Positions 46,398 through 54,824 of a stretch of 64,000 nt of DNA are shown one piece after another (the stretch's first letter is position 1; the number at the start of each line of letters is the position of its first letter). This DNA comes from Chitinophaga sp. SYP-B3965. Its GTDB lineage: Bacteria; Bacteroidota; Bacteroidia; Chitinophagales; Chitinophagaceae. The DNA is taken from the NCBI RefSeq assembly GCF_009647655.1, contig NZ_WJFD01000003.1, positions 620,001-684,000 on the forward strand, in the 5' to 3' direction. The notes under the pieces are model-generated. The model ran no database searches. It was given only the letters and a program-made list of their open reading frames with translations, and was not told the origin of the DNA. A program made the translations under genes and the position numbers.

Positions 46398-47906
46398 TTA
46401 TTTTTTTTCAGGAGGAAGATTGATCCATGAATGTCCGTCGCGGGCAATCATGGCGTCTGCATCTTCAGGGCCCCAGGAATCCGGTCCGTAGTTCGGGAAG
46501 TCTTGCGGAATGCGTGTTTCCCATGTATCCAGGATAGGCATGATCACTTTCCAGGCAGCCTCTACCTGATCTGCACGCATGAATAACGTTGCATCTCCTT
46601 CCATCACATCCAGCAGCAAAGTTTCATATGCTTCCGGTGTGTGGTCATCAGAGCCTTCATAATTGAAGGTCATGTTCACAGGGTCCAGCGTCATCGTCTG
46701 ACCAGGGCGTTTAGCCTGGAAGCGGATACGGATATCCATTTCAGGTTGAATGCTGATGGTGAGCCTGTTGGAACGCCAGGATTCTGCTGCTTCTGCAGGG
46801 AATGCAAAGGTGGGTGCTTCTTTAAACTGAATGGTAACGTGCGTAGATTTCTGGTGCAGGTATTTACCTGTGCGCACATAGAAAGGTACTCCTTCCCAAC
46901 GCCAGTTATCGATATAGAATTTTACGGCAGCATACGTTTCTGTATTGGAATCAGGCTTCACATTCTTTTCTTCACGATAACCGATCGCTTGTTTCCCTTT
47001 CATCCATCCGGGGCCATACTGGCCACGCACCGCATTTTCATGCACATCTTCTTTCTTAATAGGGCGAATGGCATTGAGCACATCTACCTTTTTATTACGG
47101 ATCTCGTTCGCATCAAAGGAAACCGGTGCTTCCATGGCCACCATACACATCAGTTGCAGAATGTGATTCTGCACCATGTCCCGCAAGGCGCCGGAGTTTT
47201 CATAATAACCCGCACGATCTTCCAACCCTACACTTTCTGCTGCAGTGATCTGAATGTGATCTATATAGTGACGGTTCCATACCGGCTCAAATAATGCATT
47301 CGCAAAACGTAAAGCCAGGATGTTCTGTACCGTTTCTTTTCCGAGGTAATGATCTATACGGAAGATCTGCTCTTCTGCAAACAGGCCGGTGAGCAAAGCA
47401 TTCAGTTCATGCGCAGATTCCAGATCATGCCCGAATGGTTTTTCTATAACGATACGTGTAGTGCTTTTATCCTTGCAGAGATTGAGTGTACCCAGTTCCT
47501 GTGCAATGGAAGGCACCAGTTGCGGCGCCACTGCCAGGTAGAAGATCACGTTAGGATGAATGCCCCATTCCTGTTCTTTCTTTTGCACGTAATCCGCAAT
47601 AAGCTGGTAGGATTTAATATCCCCTGCATCTAATTGCAGGTAATTCACATGCTCAAAGAACTGCTGGTAATGACCGTTCTGTTCTTCCTTACGACGGGAG
47701 AACTTCGCGATCCCTTCCTTTAAATGACTGCGGTAATCATCAGAACTGTATTCTGTACGGCCGATCCCTACGATGGCGAATTGATCAGGCATCCATTCGT
47801 CCAGGAACAGGTTGTACAACGCAGGTGTTAGTTTCCGGTAATTCAGGTCGCCGCTGCCGCCGAAAATGAAAAGGATGGAAGCGGGCGGACGTTTATGTTG
47901 TTGCAT
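46398..47906 (-). CDS. zwf: Glucose-6-phosphate 1-dehydrogenase
   Basis: This enzyme oxidises glucose-6-phosphate to the lactone with reduction of NADP+, the entry of the oxidative pentose phosphate pathway. The N-terminal Rossmann motif is FIFGGSGDLNYRKLTPAL, and the active-site signature is RIDHYLGKETVQNI, with IEKPFGHDL before it. Length (502) is normal. It sits between gnd (17-nt gap) and pgl (5-nt gap) in one operon. Coenzyme preference is inferred from the family. Confidence 0.97.
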   Translation of the reverse strand: MQQHKRPPASILFIFGGSGDLNYRKLTPALYNLFLDEWMPDQFAIVGIGRTEYSSDDYRSHLKEGIAKFSRRKEEQNGHYQQFFEHVNYLQLDAGDIKSYQLIADYVQKKEQEWGIHPNVIFYLAVAPQLVPSIAQELGTLNLCKDKSTTRIVIEKPFGHDLESAHELNALLTGLFAEEQIFRIDHYLGKETVQNILALRFANALFEPVWNRHYIDHIQITAAESVGLEDRAGYYENSGALRDMVQNHILQLMCMVAMEAPVSFDANEIRNKKVDVLNAIRPIKKEDVHENAVRGQYGPGWMKGKQAIGYREEKNVKPDSNTETYAAVKFYIDNWRWEGVPFYVRTGKYLHQKSTHVTIQFKEAPTFAFPAEAAESWRSNRLTISIQPEMDIRIRFQAKRPGQTMTLDPVNMTFNYEGSDDHTPEAYETLLLDVMEGDATLFMRADQVEAAWKVIMPILDTWETRIPQDFPNYGPDSWGPEDADAMIARDGHSWINLPPEKK

Positions 47907-47923
47907 AAAAAAAGTAAAAATGA

Positions 47924-49339
47924 TTAATGATGCAGCCAGGTGGTATGAAAACTACCGGGCATATCTATTCGCTGATAAGTGTGGGCGCCAAAATAATCAC
48001 GTTGCGCCTGCACCAGATTAGTAGGTAATTTTTCGCTGCGGTAAGCATCGAAATAAGAAAGTGCAGCCATAAAACCAGCAGCCGGAGAACCGGTTTGCGT
48101 AGCTTGTACCAGTACGGCACGCATGTTATGCTCTTTGCTCTTTACCTCTTCCGCCACACCGGCATTGAGTAAAAGGTTCGGTAATTCCGGCGCCAGTTTC
48201 AACGCATCGTAGAAAACGCTTAACAGGGCGGAACGGATAATGCAACCACCTCTCCATACTTTCAGTGCCTCCGGTAAAGGAATGTCCATTTCTAATGCGG
48301 AAGATGCACTATGCAGCATGGCCATCCCCTGTGCGTAACACATGATGGTAGCAAATTGCAGGGCATCTTTCACCTGAGAAATGAAAAGCGCTGTTTCCGT
48401 TGAAATGGGAATATTTGGTTCTTTGTAGATCTTTGAAGCGGCTACCCTTTCCTCTTTATAAGCGGAAATCGTACGCATGGAAACTGCTGTATCAATAATA
48501 GTAGCTGGAACGGCCAGGTCCATCGCATCCTGGGAAGTCCATTTGCCGGTACCTTTAGATCCTGCTTTATCCAGGATCACATCTATCATCCGTTGGCCGG
48601 ATTTATCATCATCTTGTAAGAAGATGTCCGCCGTGATCTCCAGCAGGTAAGATTGCATGGGGCCACTGTTCCATTCTTTATATACCTGGTGAAGCTGGTC
48701 GTTATTCAGACCTGCTTTTTTCAGAAGTTCATAACTTTCGCTGATCAGCTGCATGATGGCATATTCAATACCATTGTGCACCATTTTCACATAGTGACCG
48801 GCAGCACCTTTTCCGAGGTAAGCTACACAGGGTTCACCATTCACTTTGGCAGCAATCGCTTCCAGTAAAGGTTTCACATGTGCGTAGGCTTCCTGATCCC
48901 CTCCCGGCATAATACTTGGGCCGGTTCTGGCTCCCTGCTCTCCTCCGGAAACGCCAACTCCCATGAAATGGAATCCGGCAGCTTTGGTGGAAATCACCCT
49001 GCGGAGGGTGTCTGTATAGTGAGAATTACCCCCATCTATAATAATGTCTCCCGGAGACAGCAAAGGTTTCAGGGCTTCCAGCACATCGTCTACCGGTTTA
49101 CCGGCCGGAACGAGCATCATGATCTTCCGGGGGCTTTGCAGCTGGTTGATCATGTCTTCCAGCGTTACCACCCCTTTTACGCGGGTGCCCGCTGTGGCGG
49201 AAGATTCCAGGGCCCTGCCCTTTTCGGCATCTTTATCGAAGCCGATCACGGCGAACCCGTGATCCGCCATATTGAGCAGGAGATTACGCCCCATCACGCC
49301 CAAACCGATCATTCCAAATTCATACAAGCTATTTGCCAT
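47924..49339 (-). CDS. gnd: 6-phosphogluconate dehydrogenase (decarboxylating)
   Basis: This cytosolic enzyme converts 6-phosphogluconate to ribulose-5-phosphate, CO2 and NADPH. The nucleotide-binding loop is GLGVMGRNLLLNMADHGF, the substrate signature is GVSGGEQGARTGPSIMPGG, and catalytic Lys-containing HYVKMVHNGIEYAIM follows. KGTGKWTSQDA belongs to the C-terminal all-helical domain. At 471 residues it is the long homodimeric form. It is the first gene of the gnd-zwf-pgl operon; a promoter-like site lies about 38 nt upstream. Confidence 0.97.
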   Translation of the reverse strand: MANSLYEFGMIGLGVMGRNLLLNMADHGFAVIGFDKDAEKGRALESSATAGTRVKGVVTLEDMINQLQSPRKIMMLVPAGKPVDDVLEALKPLLSPGDIIIDGGNSHYTDTLRRVISTKAAGFHFMGVGVSGGEQGARTGPSIMPGGDQEAYAHVKPLLEAIAAKVNGEPCVAYLGKGAAGHYVKMVHNGIEYAIMQLISESYELLKKAGLNNDQLHQVYKEWNSGPMQSYLLEITADIFLQDDDKSGQRMIDVILDKAGSKGTGKWTSQDAMDLAVPATIIDTAVSMRTISAYKEERVAASKIYKEPNIPISTETALFISQVKDALQFATIMCYAQGMAMLHSASSALEMDIPLPEALKVWRGGCIIRSALLSVFYDALKLAPELPNLLLNAGVAEEVKSKEHNMRAVLVQATQTGSPAAGFMAALSYFDAYRSEKLPTNLVQAQRDYFGAHTYQRIDMPGSFHTTWLHH

Positions 49340-49376
49340 ATAGAAATTTACTGTTGTATAGTGCGGCGAAATTAGC

Positions 49377-49384
49377 CAAAAATA
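49377..49384 (-). promoter_or_regulatory. -7-like element before gnd
   Basis: On the minus strand this reads TATTTTTG, matching TAnnTTTG, with TTTT where the -33 TTTG would lie at 19-nt spacing. It is placed about 38 nt before the gnd ATG. Confidence 0.4.
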
Positions 49385-49462
49385 GGCACAAAAATGTTAT
49401 AGGAAAACAGGAAGAATGGGGCTATCTTACTGCTACTAATCCCCATACAATCCCAATACGAA

Positions 49463-49831
49463 ATGAAAAAATCGACACTTTTCAGACATTACCTCCCCTG
49501 TATCTATTTCATTATCCTTGCCATTGCCATCCAAATTGGTGGTGCTGCGATCAACTTTCTCGGTCTCACTTTACTATTAATTTTCGGCACACTCCTGTTC
49601 TTTAAATCAGATGTGGCCAGAATGACCGTAGGCGGACTCATGCTTTTTGCCTCCATTTACTTTTCCCTTGCCCTGGCGGATGAAGCCAACGATGTGATCT
49701 CAGCCGGACAGGATTCCACAAAACTAGTACTGGTAGGCGGTTTGTTCATTGCAGGCACTTTCCTGATGTCCATTTTGCTAATTGTTCCATTAAATCTTCC
49801 TAAAAGGGTTCCTTTATATAACAGGAGATAA
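49463..49831 (+). CDS. Small multi-pass membrane protein, unknown function
   Basis: I do not recognise the family. The 122-residue protein is strongly hydrophobic with about four transmembrane helices (CIYFIILAIAIQIGGAAINF, LGLTLLLIFGTLLFF, VGGLMLFASIYFSLAL, LVLVGGLFIAGTFLM), a short basic N-terminus and an acidic loop (ADEANDVISAGQDST). It precedes a VOC-family gene by 17 nt on the same strand, and the two may be co-transcribed. Inner-membrane location is inferred. Confidence 0.7.
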   Translation: MKKSTLFRHYLPCIYFIILAIAIQIGGAAINFLGLTLLLIFGTLLFFKSDVARMTVGGLMLFASIYFSLALADEANDVISAGQDSTKLVLVGGLFIAGTFLMSILLIVPLNLPKRVPLYNRR

Positions 49832-49848
49832 GTATCTTGTCTCCCGTT

Positions 49849-50298
49849 ATGAAAAAAATCCTGCTTCTTGGCCTTTTCTCCTGTGCCGCACTCACTGTTG
49901 CCGCACAGACTAAAACACGTCCGGTACTGAACCATATTGCCCTGTATGTACAGGACCTGCAGAAAGCCACGGTATTTTACCGGGACCTGCTGGGATTGGA
50001 TACCATTCCGGAACCTTTCCATGATAACAAACATACCTGGTTTTCGGTTGGCCCGGCCAGTCATTTACACCTGATTGCGGGTGCAAAAGCAAAACAGCAG
50101 GGCGACAGGAATACGCATATCTGTTTCAGCGTCCCCTCCGTGGAAGCGTTCATTGAAAGATTGGATAAAGCAGGCATGGAGTATATGAACTGGGCCGGGG
50201 AAATGAAAAAACTCACCGTGAGGGTGGATGGTGTGAAGCAGATCTATCTGCAGGATCCGGATGGATATTGGGTGGAAGTGAATGATGCGACTAAGTAA
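49849..50298 (+). CDS. Secreted VOC-family (glyoxalase-like) protein
   Basis: The ATG at 49849 begins a signal peptide ending LTVAAQ; a TTG four codons earlier is less likely. The remaining ~130 residues form one vicinal-oxygen-chelate module: NHIALYVQDLQKATVFYRDL, then HLHLIAG, and YWVEVNDATK with candidate metal ligands His and Glu. Members include glyoxalase I, dioxygenases and fosfomycin-resistance enzymes; export to the periplasm is uncommon but known in this phylum. Its reaction is unknown. A repeat-rich stretch follows the stop codon. Confidence 0.82.
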   Translation: MKKILLLGLFSCAALTVAAQTKTRPVLNHIALYVQDLQKATVFYRDLLGLDTIPEPFHDNKHTWFSVGPASHLHLIAGAKAKQQGDRNTHICFSVPSVEAFIERLDKAGMEYMNWAGEMKKLTVRVDGVKQIYLQDPDGYWVEVNDATK

Positions 50299-50308
50299 GG
50301 CACTGCTT

Positions 50309-50416
50309 ATATTTTGAAAAAAATTCATGTGGATGCGCCCCATATTTTGAAAAAAGGGGCATTCATCTTTTGAAAAAAACTTCATGCAGATGGGGTTTTC
50401 ATATTTTGAAAAAAAA
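50309..50416 (+). repeat. Four short direct repeats downstream of the VOC gene
   Basis: ATATTTTGAAAAAA occurs at 50309, 50342 and 50401, with a one-base variant (ATCTTTTGAAAAAA) at 50365. Two copies sit in loops of G/C clamps (GCCCC...GGGGC and GGGG...CCCC). Spacing of 33, 23 and 36 nt is irregular. Confidence 0.65.
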
Positions 50417-50439
50417 TCCCCTCCCTTTTTGCATTTAAT

Positions 50440-50478
50440 AATTACGGCCAGATCTCTCATAGATATCTGGCCGTAATT
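50440..50478. terminator. Bidirectional terminator between VOC and SGNH genes
   Basis: AATTACGGCCAGAT pairs perfectly with ATCTGGCCGTAATT around an 11-nt loop between convergent genes, with AT-rich flanks on both sides. Confidence 0.7.
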
Positions 50479-50482
50479 AATA

Positions 50483-51841
50483 TTATTGTTTCTTCAGCAT
50501 AAACTTATGTACCACCGTTTTATTCAACAACGGTAAGGAATCCAGCGAAGCCTTCAGCTCAGCCATAATTTCCACTTCCTTCGGTTTATCTCTCATATAC
50601 TGAACGAAATTCTTCCTCATACCATCTGTCTCGGGTTTCTTCGCCAGCGCCGTATCAAAGTAGTTCCGCACGTTATCCAATTTCTCTTTACCAGGTACCA
50701 CATTCAAATGACGGTATTCCATCAGGCGAATTGTTCTCATCAAACCTTCCAGCCTCCAGTGTTTCTGGTATAATGCCTGTACTTTCAAGGCCTGCTGATA
50801 TTGTGGAGAATGAGGTACCAGCGCAAGGTTCACTCCTCTTTGCAATTCTCCGGAAAAGTATTTTCCAATTTCCACATCATCTATCGTCAGGATGTAATTT
50901 CCCGGATCGAGGTAATTGAACTGTACCATATCCCTGTTCAGGTTCTCTGTAAAAGGTATCAGCTCCAGCGCTTTCTGCTGATCTTCCCTTACCGGGAAAG
51001 GCAATGCCTTTTCCAATGCAGTAAAAGTGATCGTAGATTTATCCCGTTTCAGATCAGAGATCACACAATTCGCACTTTTCCCCTGGCTCATTTTCGTATC
51101 CTGATCAACCACAATGTTAGCCACTACAACCGGCGCCTTGATGGTTTTCAGGAATTCCCAACCCATCAGCAGATGACCTATCCCACCAGGATGTACCCTG
51201 TCCTGACCGATCAAAGTAGCCATGGAATCTGTTTGCTGCACTTGTGCATTCAGCGTGGAAAGCATCGTCCAGTAATCCACCACCTGTAATTTATATTTCG
51301 CGGCGAACTCTTTGATATAACCTGCACAGGTCTTCAAGGCATCGTTTGCACCAAACATGTTAGCGGAGGCCATCTTTGAAGTCTGGTCATAAATAGAAGG
51401 CGTTTGCATGATCACCTTGATACCTTTAGCCAGGAAGATATTGATGATGCTGTCCAGGTTCCTTTTATAGACCACCAGTGCATCCTGTTGTTTTTCCTTG
51501 ATACCCGGTTCGTCTTTCCGTTTTGGATCGTACAGTGGCCTGTTCACATCATTCATCCCGATCATGATCACAGCCCAGGTGGGGTTATGAATAAAGATGT
51601 CGTCATTCATCCGGCGAAGGATGCCTGCCGTCACATCCCCGGAAATGCCACAATTGAAAAACTCCACGCCCAGCTGAGGATAGCGGGTGTTGTAATAGAG
51701 CTGTACATTATGCCAGAAATCTCCGTTATGCGTAATGCTGTTTCCAACGAAACAAACCCTGTCTCCTTTCTTGAATTGCTGTGCTGAAACGGACAGTTGA
51801 AAGGTGATGATAATGGTGCTGAGGAATAAAAATGAGCGCAT
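50483..51841 (-). CDS. Secreted SGNH/GDSL hydrolase
   Basis: This is an esterase-like enzyme of the SGNH superfamily. A signal peptide ends QLSVSAQ. Block I is VCFVGNSITHNG with Ser35, block II Gly is in CGISGDVTAGI, block III is IMIGMNDVNR, and block V is DRVHPGGIGH with the catalytic Asp and His. The first ~230 residues are catalytic; the remaining ~200 carry a beta-rich domain with YLDPGNYILTIDDVEIG and a helical tail. Similar proteins occur among carbohydrate deacetylases. It is monocistronic, with a terminator just downstream. The substrate is unknown. Confidence 0.88.
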   Translation of the reverse strand: MRSFLFLSTIIITFQLSVSAQQFKKGDRVCFVGNSITHNGDFWHNVQLYYNTRYPQLGVEFFNCGISGDVTAGILRRMNDDIFIHNPTWAVIMIGMNDVNRPLYDPKRKDEPGIKEKQQDALVVYKRNLDSIINIFLAKGIKVIMQTPSIYDQTSKMASANMFGANDALKTCAGYIKEFAAKYKLQVVDYWTMLSTLNAQVQQTDSMATLIGQDRVHPGGIGHLLMGWEFLKTIKAPVVVANIVVDQDTKMSQGKSANCVISDLKRDKSTITFTALEKALPFPVREDQQKALELIPFTENLNRDMVQFNYLDPGNYILTIDDVEIGKYFSGELQRGVNLALVPHSPQYQQALKVQALYQKHWRLEGLMRTIRLMEYRHLNVVPGKEKLDNVRNYFDTALAKKPETDGMRKNFVQYMRDKPKEVEIMAELKASLDSLPLLNKTVVHKFMLKKQ

Positions 51842-51905
51842 GGTATTATTAGCTATAAGACCGAAAAGTACTCATTTTTATGAGAAAGTAAAAGAGGATG
51901 TCTTT

Positions 51906-52763
51906 TTAAAGGTTTTTCCGCAGGAACTGATCTATCAACACACTGATCGCTTCATGATGGTCTTCCAGCGCAAAATGTCCCGTATCCAGCAAATGAAGAT
52001 CAGCATTTTGCAGATCACGTTTATAAGGATGCGCGCCGGATGGAGGAAAGATAGGATCATTGGCCCCCCAGGTGATTAATGTTGGCGGCTGATATTTGCG
52101 GAAATAGGCCTGCCATTTTGGATACAGCGGAGGATTAGTACTATAGGATAAGAACAGCGCCAGCTGAATGTCCCTATTGCCCGGCCTGTCTAACAAAGAC
52201 TGATCATGCTGCCAGTTATCCGGACTGATCTTCGTTTCATCCTGTACACCAAATACATATTGCCAGCGAACCAATTCAGGTTGCACCATCACTGCTACCC
52301 CTTCAATGTTCGCCGGGTTCTTAGGATCTTTCCAGTATTTAAAAATGGGTTCCCAGAAATCCGTCAATCCTTCTTCATAAGCATTTCCATTTTGTACCAG
52401 CAAGGCCTGTATCTTTTCCGGATTCCTTTCTGCAATGCGGTATCCAACAGGGGCGCCATAATCCATTACGTACATGCTGAATTTTTCCAGGCCGATAGTG
52501 TTGATGAATTCTTCTATTACCACAGACAGGTTGTCAAAGCTATACTCAAATTCCTGTACAGTGGGCATACTGCTGTAACCAAAACCCGGAAGATCAGGCG
52601 CCACCAGATAATATTTATCCGCGAGGTCTGCTATCAGGTTGCGGAACATATGCGAAGAAGTGGGAAACCCATGCAGCAGCAGGATAGCAGGTTTCTTTGG
52701 ATCACCGGCCACGCGGTAAAAAATGTTCAATCCTTTGATCTGGATGTTCTTGTACTGTATCAT
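51906..52763 (-). CDS. Alpha/beta hydrolase with Asp nucleophile (dehalogenase/epoxide hydrolase type)
   Basis: This cytosolic 285-residue hydrolase has the oxyanion motif LLLHGFPTSSHMFR and nucleophile elbow YVMDYGAPVG, where Asp101 replaces the Ser of esterases, as in haloalkane dehalogenases and epoxide hydrolases. The general-base His is in DTGHFALEDHH near the C-terminus. It lies 57 nt downstream of a tetR gene on the same strand but has its own copy of the TetR-type operator (52783-52802). It is probably induced by, and acts on, a small hydrophobic or reactive molecule sensed by the TetR protein (inference). Confidence 0.9.
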   Translation of the reverse strand: MIQYKNIQIKGLNIFYRVAGDPKKPAILLLHGFPTSSHMFRNLIADLADKYYLVAPDLPGFGYSSMPTVQEFEYSFDNLSVVIEEFINTIGLEKFSMYVMDYGAPVGYRIAERNPEKIQALLVQNGNAYEEGLTDFWEPIFKYWKDPKNPANIEGVAVMVQPELVRWQYVFGVQDETKISPDNWQHDQSLLDRPGNRDIQLALFLSYSTNPPLYPKWQAYFRKYQPPTLITWGANDPIFPPSGAHPYKRDLQNADLHLLDTGHFALEDHHEAISVLIDQFLRKNL

Positions 52764-52782
52764 ATGGTGAAGTTTTAATTCT

Positions 52783-52802
52783 ATACCGATTGGTCAAATA
52801 TT
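52783..52802 (-). promoter_or_regulatory. TetR-type operator before the hydrolase gene
   Basis: The site contains ACCGATTGGT directly followed on the plus strand by CAAATATT and matches the tetR upstream site at 17 of 20 positions. Read on the minus strand, TTTG (-33) abuts the operator. It ends 20 nt before the hydrolase ATG. Confidence 0.7.
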
Positions 52803-52820
52803 AGTGTAAAAAAAAGGAGA

Positions 52821-53408
52821 TCACGCTCCTTTGAAAATTTCGAGATTTAATTCTACCATCTTTTCCAGGTCCTTACGGCCATAGATCCTACGGGAGATAT
52901 TGAGACCGTTCCACATGTTCACCAGGTATTTGGCCAAAGTTTCCGGAGGAATATTTCCTTTGAGATAACCTTCTTTCACTGCCTTCTTCATATAAGTAAG
53001 ATAAATGGCTTCCACGTCCAGGAGTTTCTGGCGGGCCACTGCTGCCAGCTCTTCATCCATGCCGCTCATTTCACTTAATATCTTTATCAGGAAACATCCT
53101 TTCTTATGTGCCATGGGATCTGTGGGCCGTGCTACGTCCCGGAACATTTCCTTTACTGCATCGAGGGGATTTTTATGTTTGTCGAAATTAGCTTTGATAT
53201 CCGCACCGCTTCTCTTCGCGAAATCATCAAACACCTGCAGGAACAATTCCCTTTTGTTGCCGAAAGCATTGTACATGCTTCCTTTATTGATGCCCATTGC
53301 CTGCAGGAGATCTTCTGTGGAAGCAGATTCATACCCCTTCACCCAGAACACTTCTGCTGCATCTGCAAGGGCCGTTCCTTCATTGAATTCTTTATTTCTA
53401 CCCGACAT
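52821..53408 (-). CDS. TetR/AcrR-family repressor
   Basis: The N-terminal DNA-binding domain (about 8-55) contains ALADAAEVFWVKGYESASTEDLL and MGINKGSMYNAFGNKRELFLQV, with GSMYNAFGNK as recognition helix. The C-terminal ~135 residues form the ligand-binding helical domain (KGCFLIKILSEMSG, LAKYLVNMWNGLNISRRI). Length 195 is typical. An operator-like site overlaps its own promoter and a second copy precedes the downstream hydrolase, so autorepression and co-repression are likely. The ligand is unknown. Confidence 0.93.
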   Translation of the reverse strand: MSGRNKEFNEGTALADAAEVFWVKGYESASTEDLLQAMGINKGSMYNAFGNKRELFLQVFDDFAKRSGADIKANFDKHKNPLDAVKEMFRDVARPTDPMAHKKGCFLIKILSEMSGMDEELAAVARQKLLDVEAIYLTYMKKAVKEGYLKGNIPPETLAKYLVNMWNGLNISRRIYGRKDLEKMVELNLEIFKGA

Positions 53409-53415
53409 AATACAC

Positions 53416-53450
53416 CAAAGATAGTATTTTATACCAAACGGTCAAATATT
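53416..53450 (-). promoter_or_regulatory. tetR promoter with embedded operator
   Basis: On the minus strand TTTG (53443-53446) and TATCTTTG (53416-53423) are separated by exactly 19 nt, a perfect Bacteroidota promoter. The spacer contains the palindrome-like ACCAAACGGT (53433-53442), adjoining the -33 box. A bound repressor here would block sigma contact. Confidence 0.75.
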
Positions 53451-53461
53451 CTTCTAAAAAT

Positions 53462-53489
53462 AAATGCGCATTCGGGTAAATGCGCATTT
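53462..53489. other. Hairpin upstream of the tetR promoter
   Basis: AAATGCGCATT and AATGCGCATTT form a perfect 11-bp stem around CGGGTA. The core AATGCGCATT is itself palindromic and so is repeated twice. It may be a second protein-binding site or a transcription block between divergent genes; no T-run follows. Confidence 0.4.
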
Positions 53490-53635
53490 GAAATAAAGGG
53501 GGATTGGGAACAACAAACAAACAGTTATTTTTTGACTAGCAGTGTAAAGATAATATCAAGCTTTGGTAAAATACCACGTACTACTGCTGATATTGCATTA
53601 AGCGTACTTTTACGCATGAAAAACTTAGGATTAAA

Positions 53636-53647
53636 GCAAACGTTTGC
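53636..53647. promoter_or_regulatory. LacI-type operator before the GH105 gene
   Basis: GCAAACGTTTGC is identical to the core of the operator at 6186-6197. It lies about 28 nt before the GH105 ATG and is flanked by a direct repeat AACTTAGGAT (53622 and 53650). Confidence 0.7.
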
Positions 53648-53675
53648 ATAACTTAGGATCTTCTTAATTCACGAT

Positions 53676-54821
53676 ATGAAAACAGCAACTTTCTCTCTCT
53701 GGCTGGCAGCGTCCAGCTTATTGATCAGCAGCGCCAGTGTTGCGCAATCCGGCAAAAAGGATGGAGACCTAACCAACTTTCCAAAAGGATCTACTCCACA
53801 GGAGATCGGAAAAAAGGTGGCGGACCATTTTATTGCCTCACCACATCCTAACTTTGGCAGACCAGTACCTCCCAAAGTGATCACTTACCCGGAAACTTGT
53901 GCATGGTATGGTTCTCTTACCTTCGCAAAGGCAACAGGCAACAAAGCTATGACCAAACAACTGGCGGATCGTTTTGAACCCTTATTCGGTTCCCGGGACA
54001 CCCTGATCCCAAAACCGGATCATGTGGACTACACTGTTTTCGGTTCTGTTCCACTGGAACTTTATCTGCAAACTAAAGACGCCCGTTATCTTACACTGGG
54101 TAAAAGATTTGCTGATAGTCAATGGGGAGAACCGGTAGGCCCAAGGGTAAATGCTGCTTCCCGCGAATTTTATAGCAAAGGGTACACCTGGCAAACCCGT
54201 CTGTGGATTGATGATATGTTTATGATCACCGCAGTGCAGTCTCAGGCAACCCGCGCTACGGGAGATCTTTCTTATATTAATAACGCAGCGAAGGAAATGA
54301 TCCTTTATTTAGATTCCCTGCAAAAGCCCAATGGCCTTTTCTACCATGCGCCAAACGCTCCTTTCTTCTGGGGTCGTGGTAATGGTTGGATGGCTGCTGG
54401 TATGAGTGAATTATTACGTTCTGTTCCTAAAGATAATCCTAATCGCCCGCGTATCATGGCCGCTTATAAAACCATGATGGCTTCTCTGTTGAAATATCAG
54501 GCTGAAGATGGCATGTGGCGCCAACTCATAGATGATCCCACCTCCTGGCCGGAAACTTCCTGCACGGGAATGTTCACCTTTGCTATGATCACTGGTGTGA
54601 AAGAAGGTTGGCTGGATAAAGCTACTTATGGTCCTGCTGCGCGTAAAGCATGGCTGAAGCTGATCACTTATTTAGATGCCAATGCAGATATCAGTGAAGT
54701 ATGCGAAGGTACCAACATGAAAAATGATCATCAATACTACCTGGATAGGAAACGCCTGGTAGGTGATATGCATGGCCAGGCGCCGATACTTTGGTGTGCT
54801 ACGGCTCTGCTAAGGAAATAA
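53676..54821 (+). CDS. GH105-like unsaturated rhamnogalacturonyl hydrolase
   Basis: This enzyme removes the unsaturated uronic acid left at the non-reducing end after polysaccharide lyase action. A signal peptide ends ASVAQ. The (alpha/alpha)6 barrel is ~350 residues with PDHVDYTVFGSVPLELY, RLWIDDMFMITAVQSQA (catalytic Asp region), FFWGRGNGWMAAGMSE and SWPETSCTGMFTFAM, all consistent with the GH88/GH105 clan. It would follow a pectin or rhamnogalacturonan lyase not found in this window. Its upstream region holds a LacI-type palindrome identical to that before the beta-helix gene, suggesting joint control. A terminator follows at 54857. Confidence 0.88.
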   Translation: MKTATFSLWLAASSLLISSASVAQSGKKDGDLTNFPKGSTPQEIGKKVADHFIASPHPNFGRPVPPKVITYPETCAWYGSLTFAKATGNKAMTKQLADRFEPLFGSRDTLIPKPDHVDYTVFGSVPLELYLQTKDARYLTLGKRFADSQWGEPVGPRVNAASREFYSKGYTWQTRLWIDDMFMITAVQSQATRATGDLSYINNAAKEMILYLDSLQKPNGLFYHAPNAPFFWGRGNGWMAAGMSELLRSVPKDNPNRPRIMAAYKTMMASLLKYQAEDGMWRQLIDDPTSWPETSCTGMFTFAMITGVKEGWLDKATYGPAARKAWLKLITYLDANADISEVCEGTNMKNDHQYYLDRKRLVGDMHGQAPILWCATALLRK

Positions 54822-54824
54822 TCT

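Noticed and set aside
46641-47294. A 217-codon frame on the plus strand
   Set aside because: It is antisense to the well-supported zwf gene and is a shadow of its codon usage.
50309-50416. Possible CRISPR array
   Set aside because: Repeats are only 14 nt, spacing is irregular (33, 23, 36 nt), there are four units and no cas genes.
53106-53651. A 181-codon plus-strand frame across tetR and its promoter
   Set aside because: It is antisense to a clear TetR gene and crosses the hairpin and promoter, so it is not a gene.
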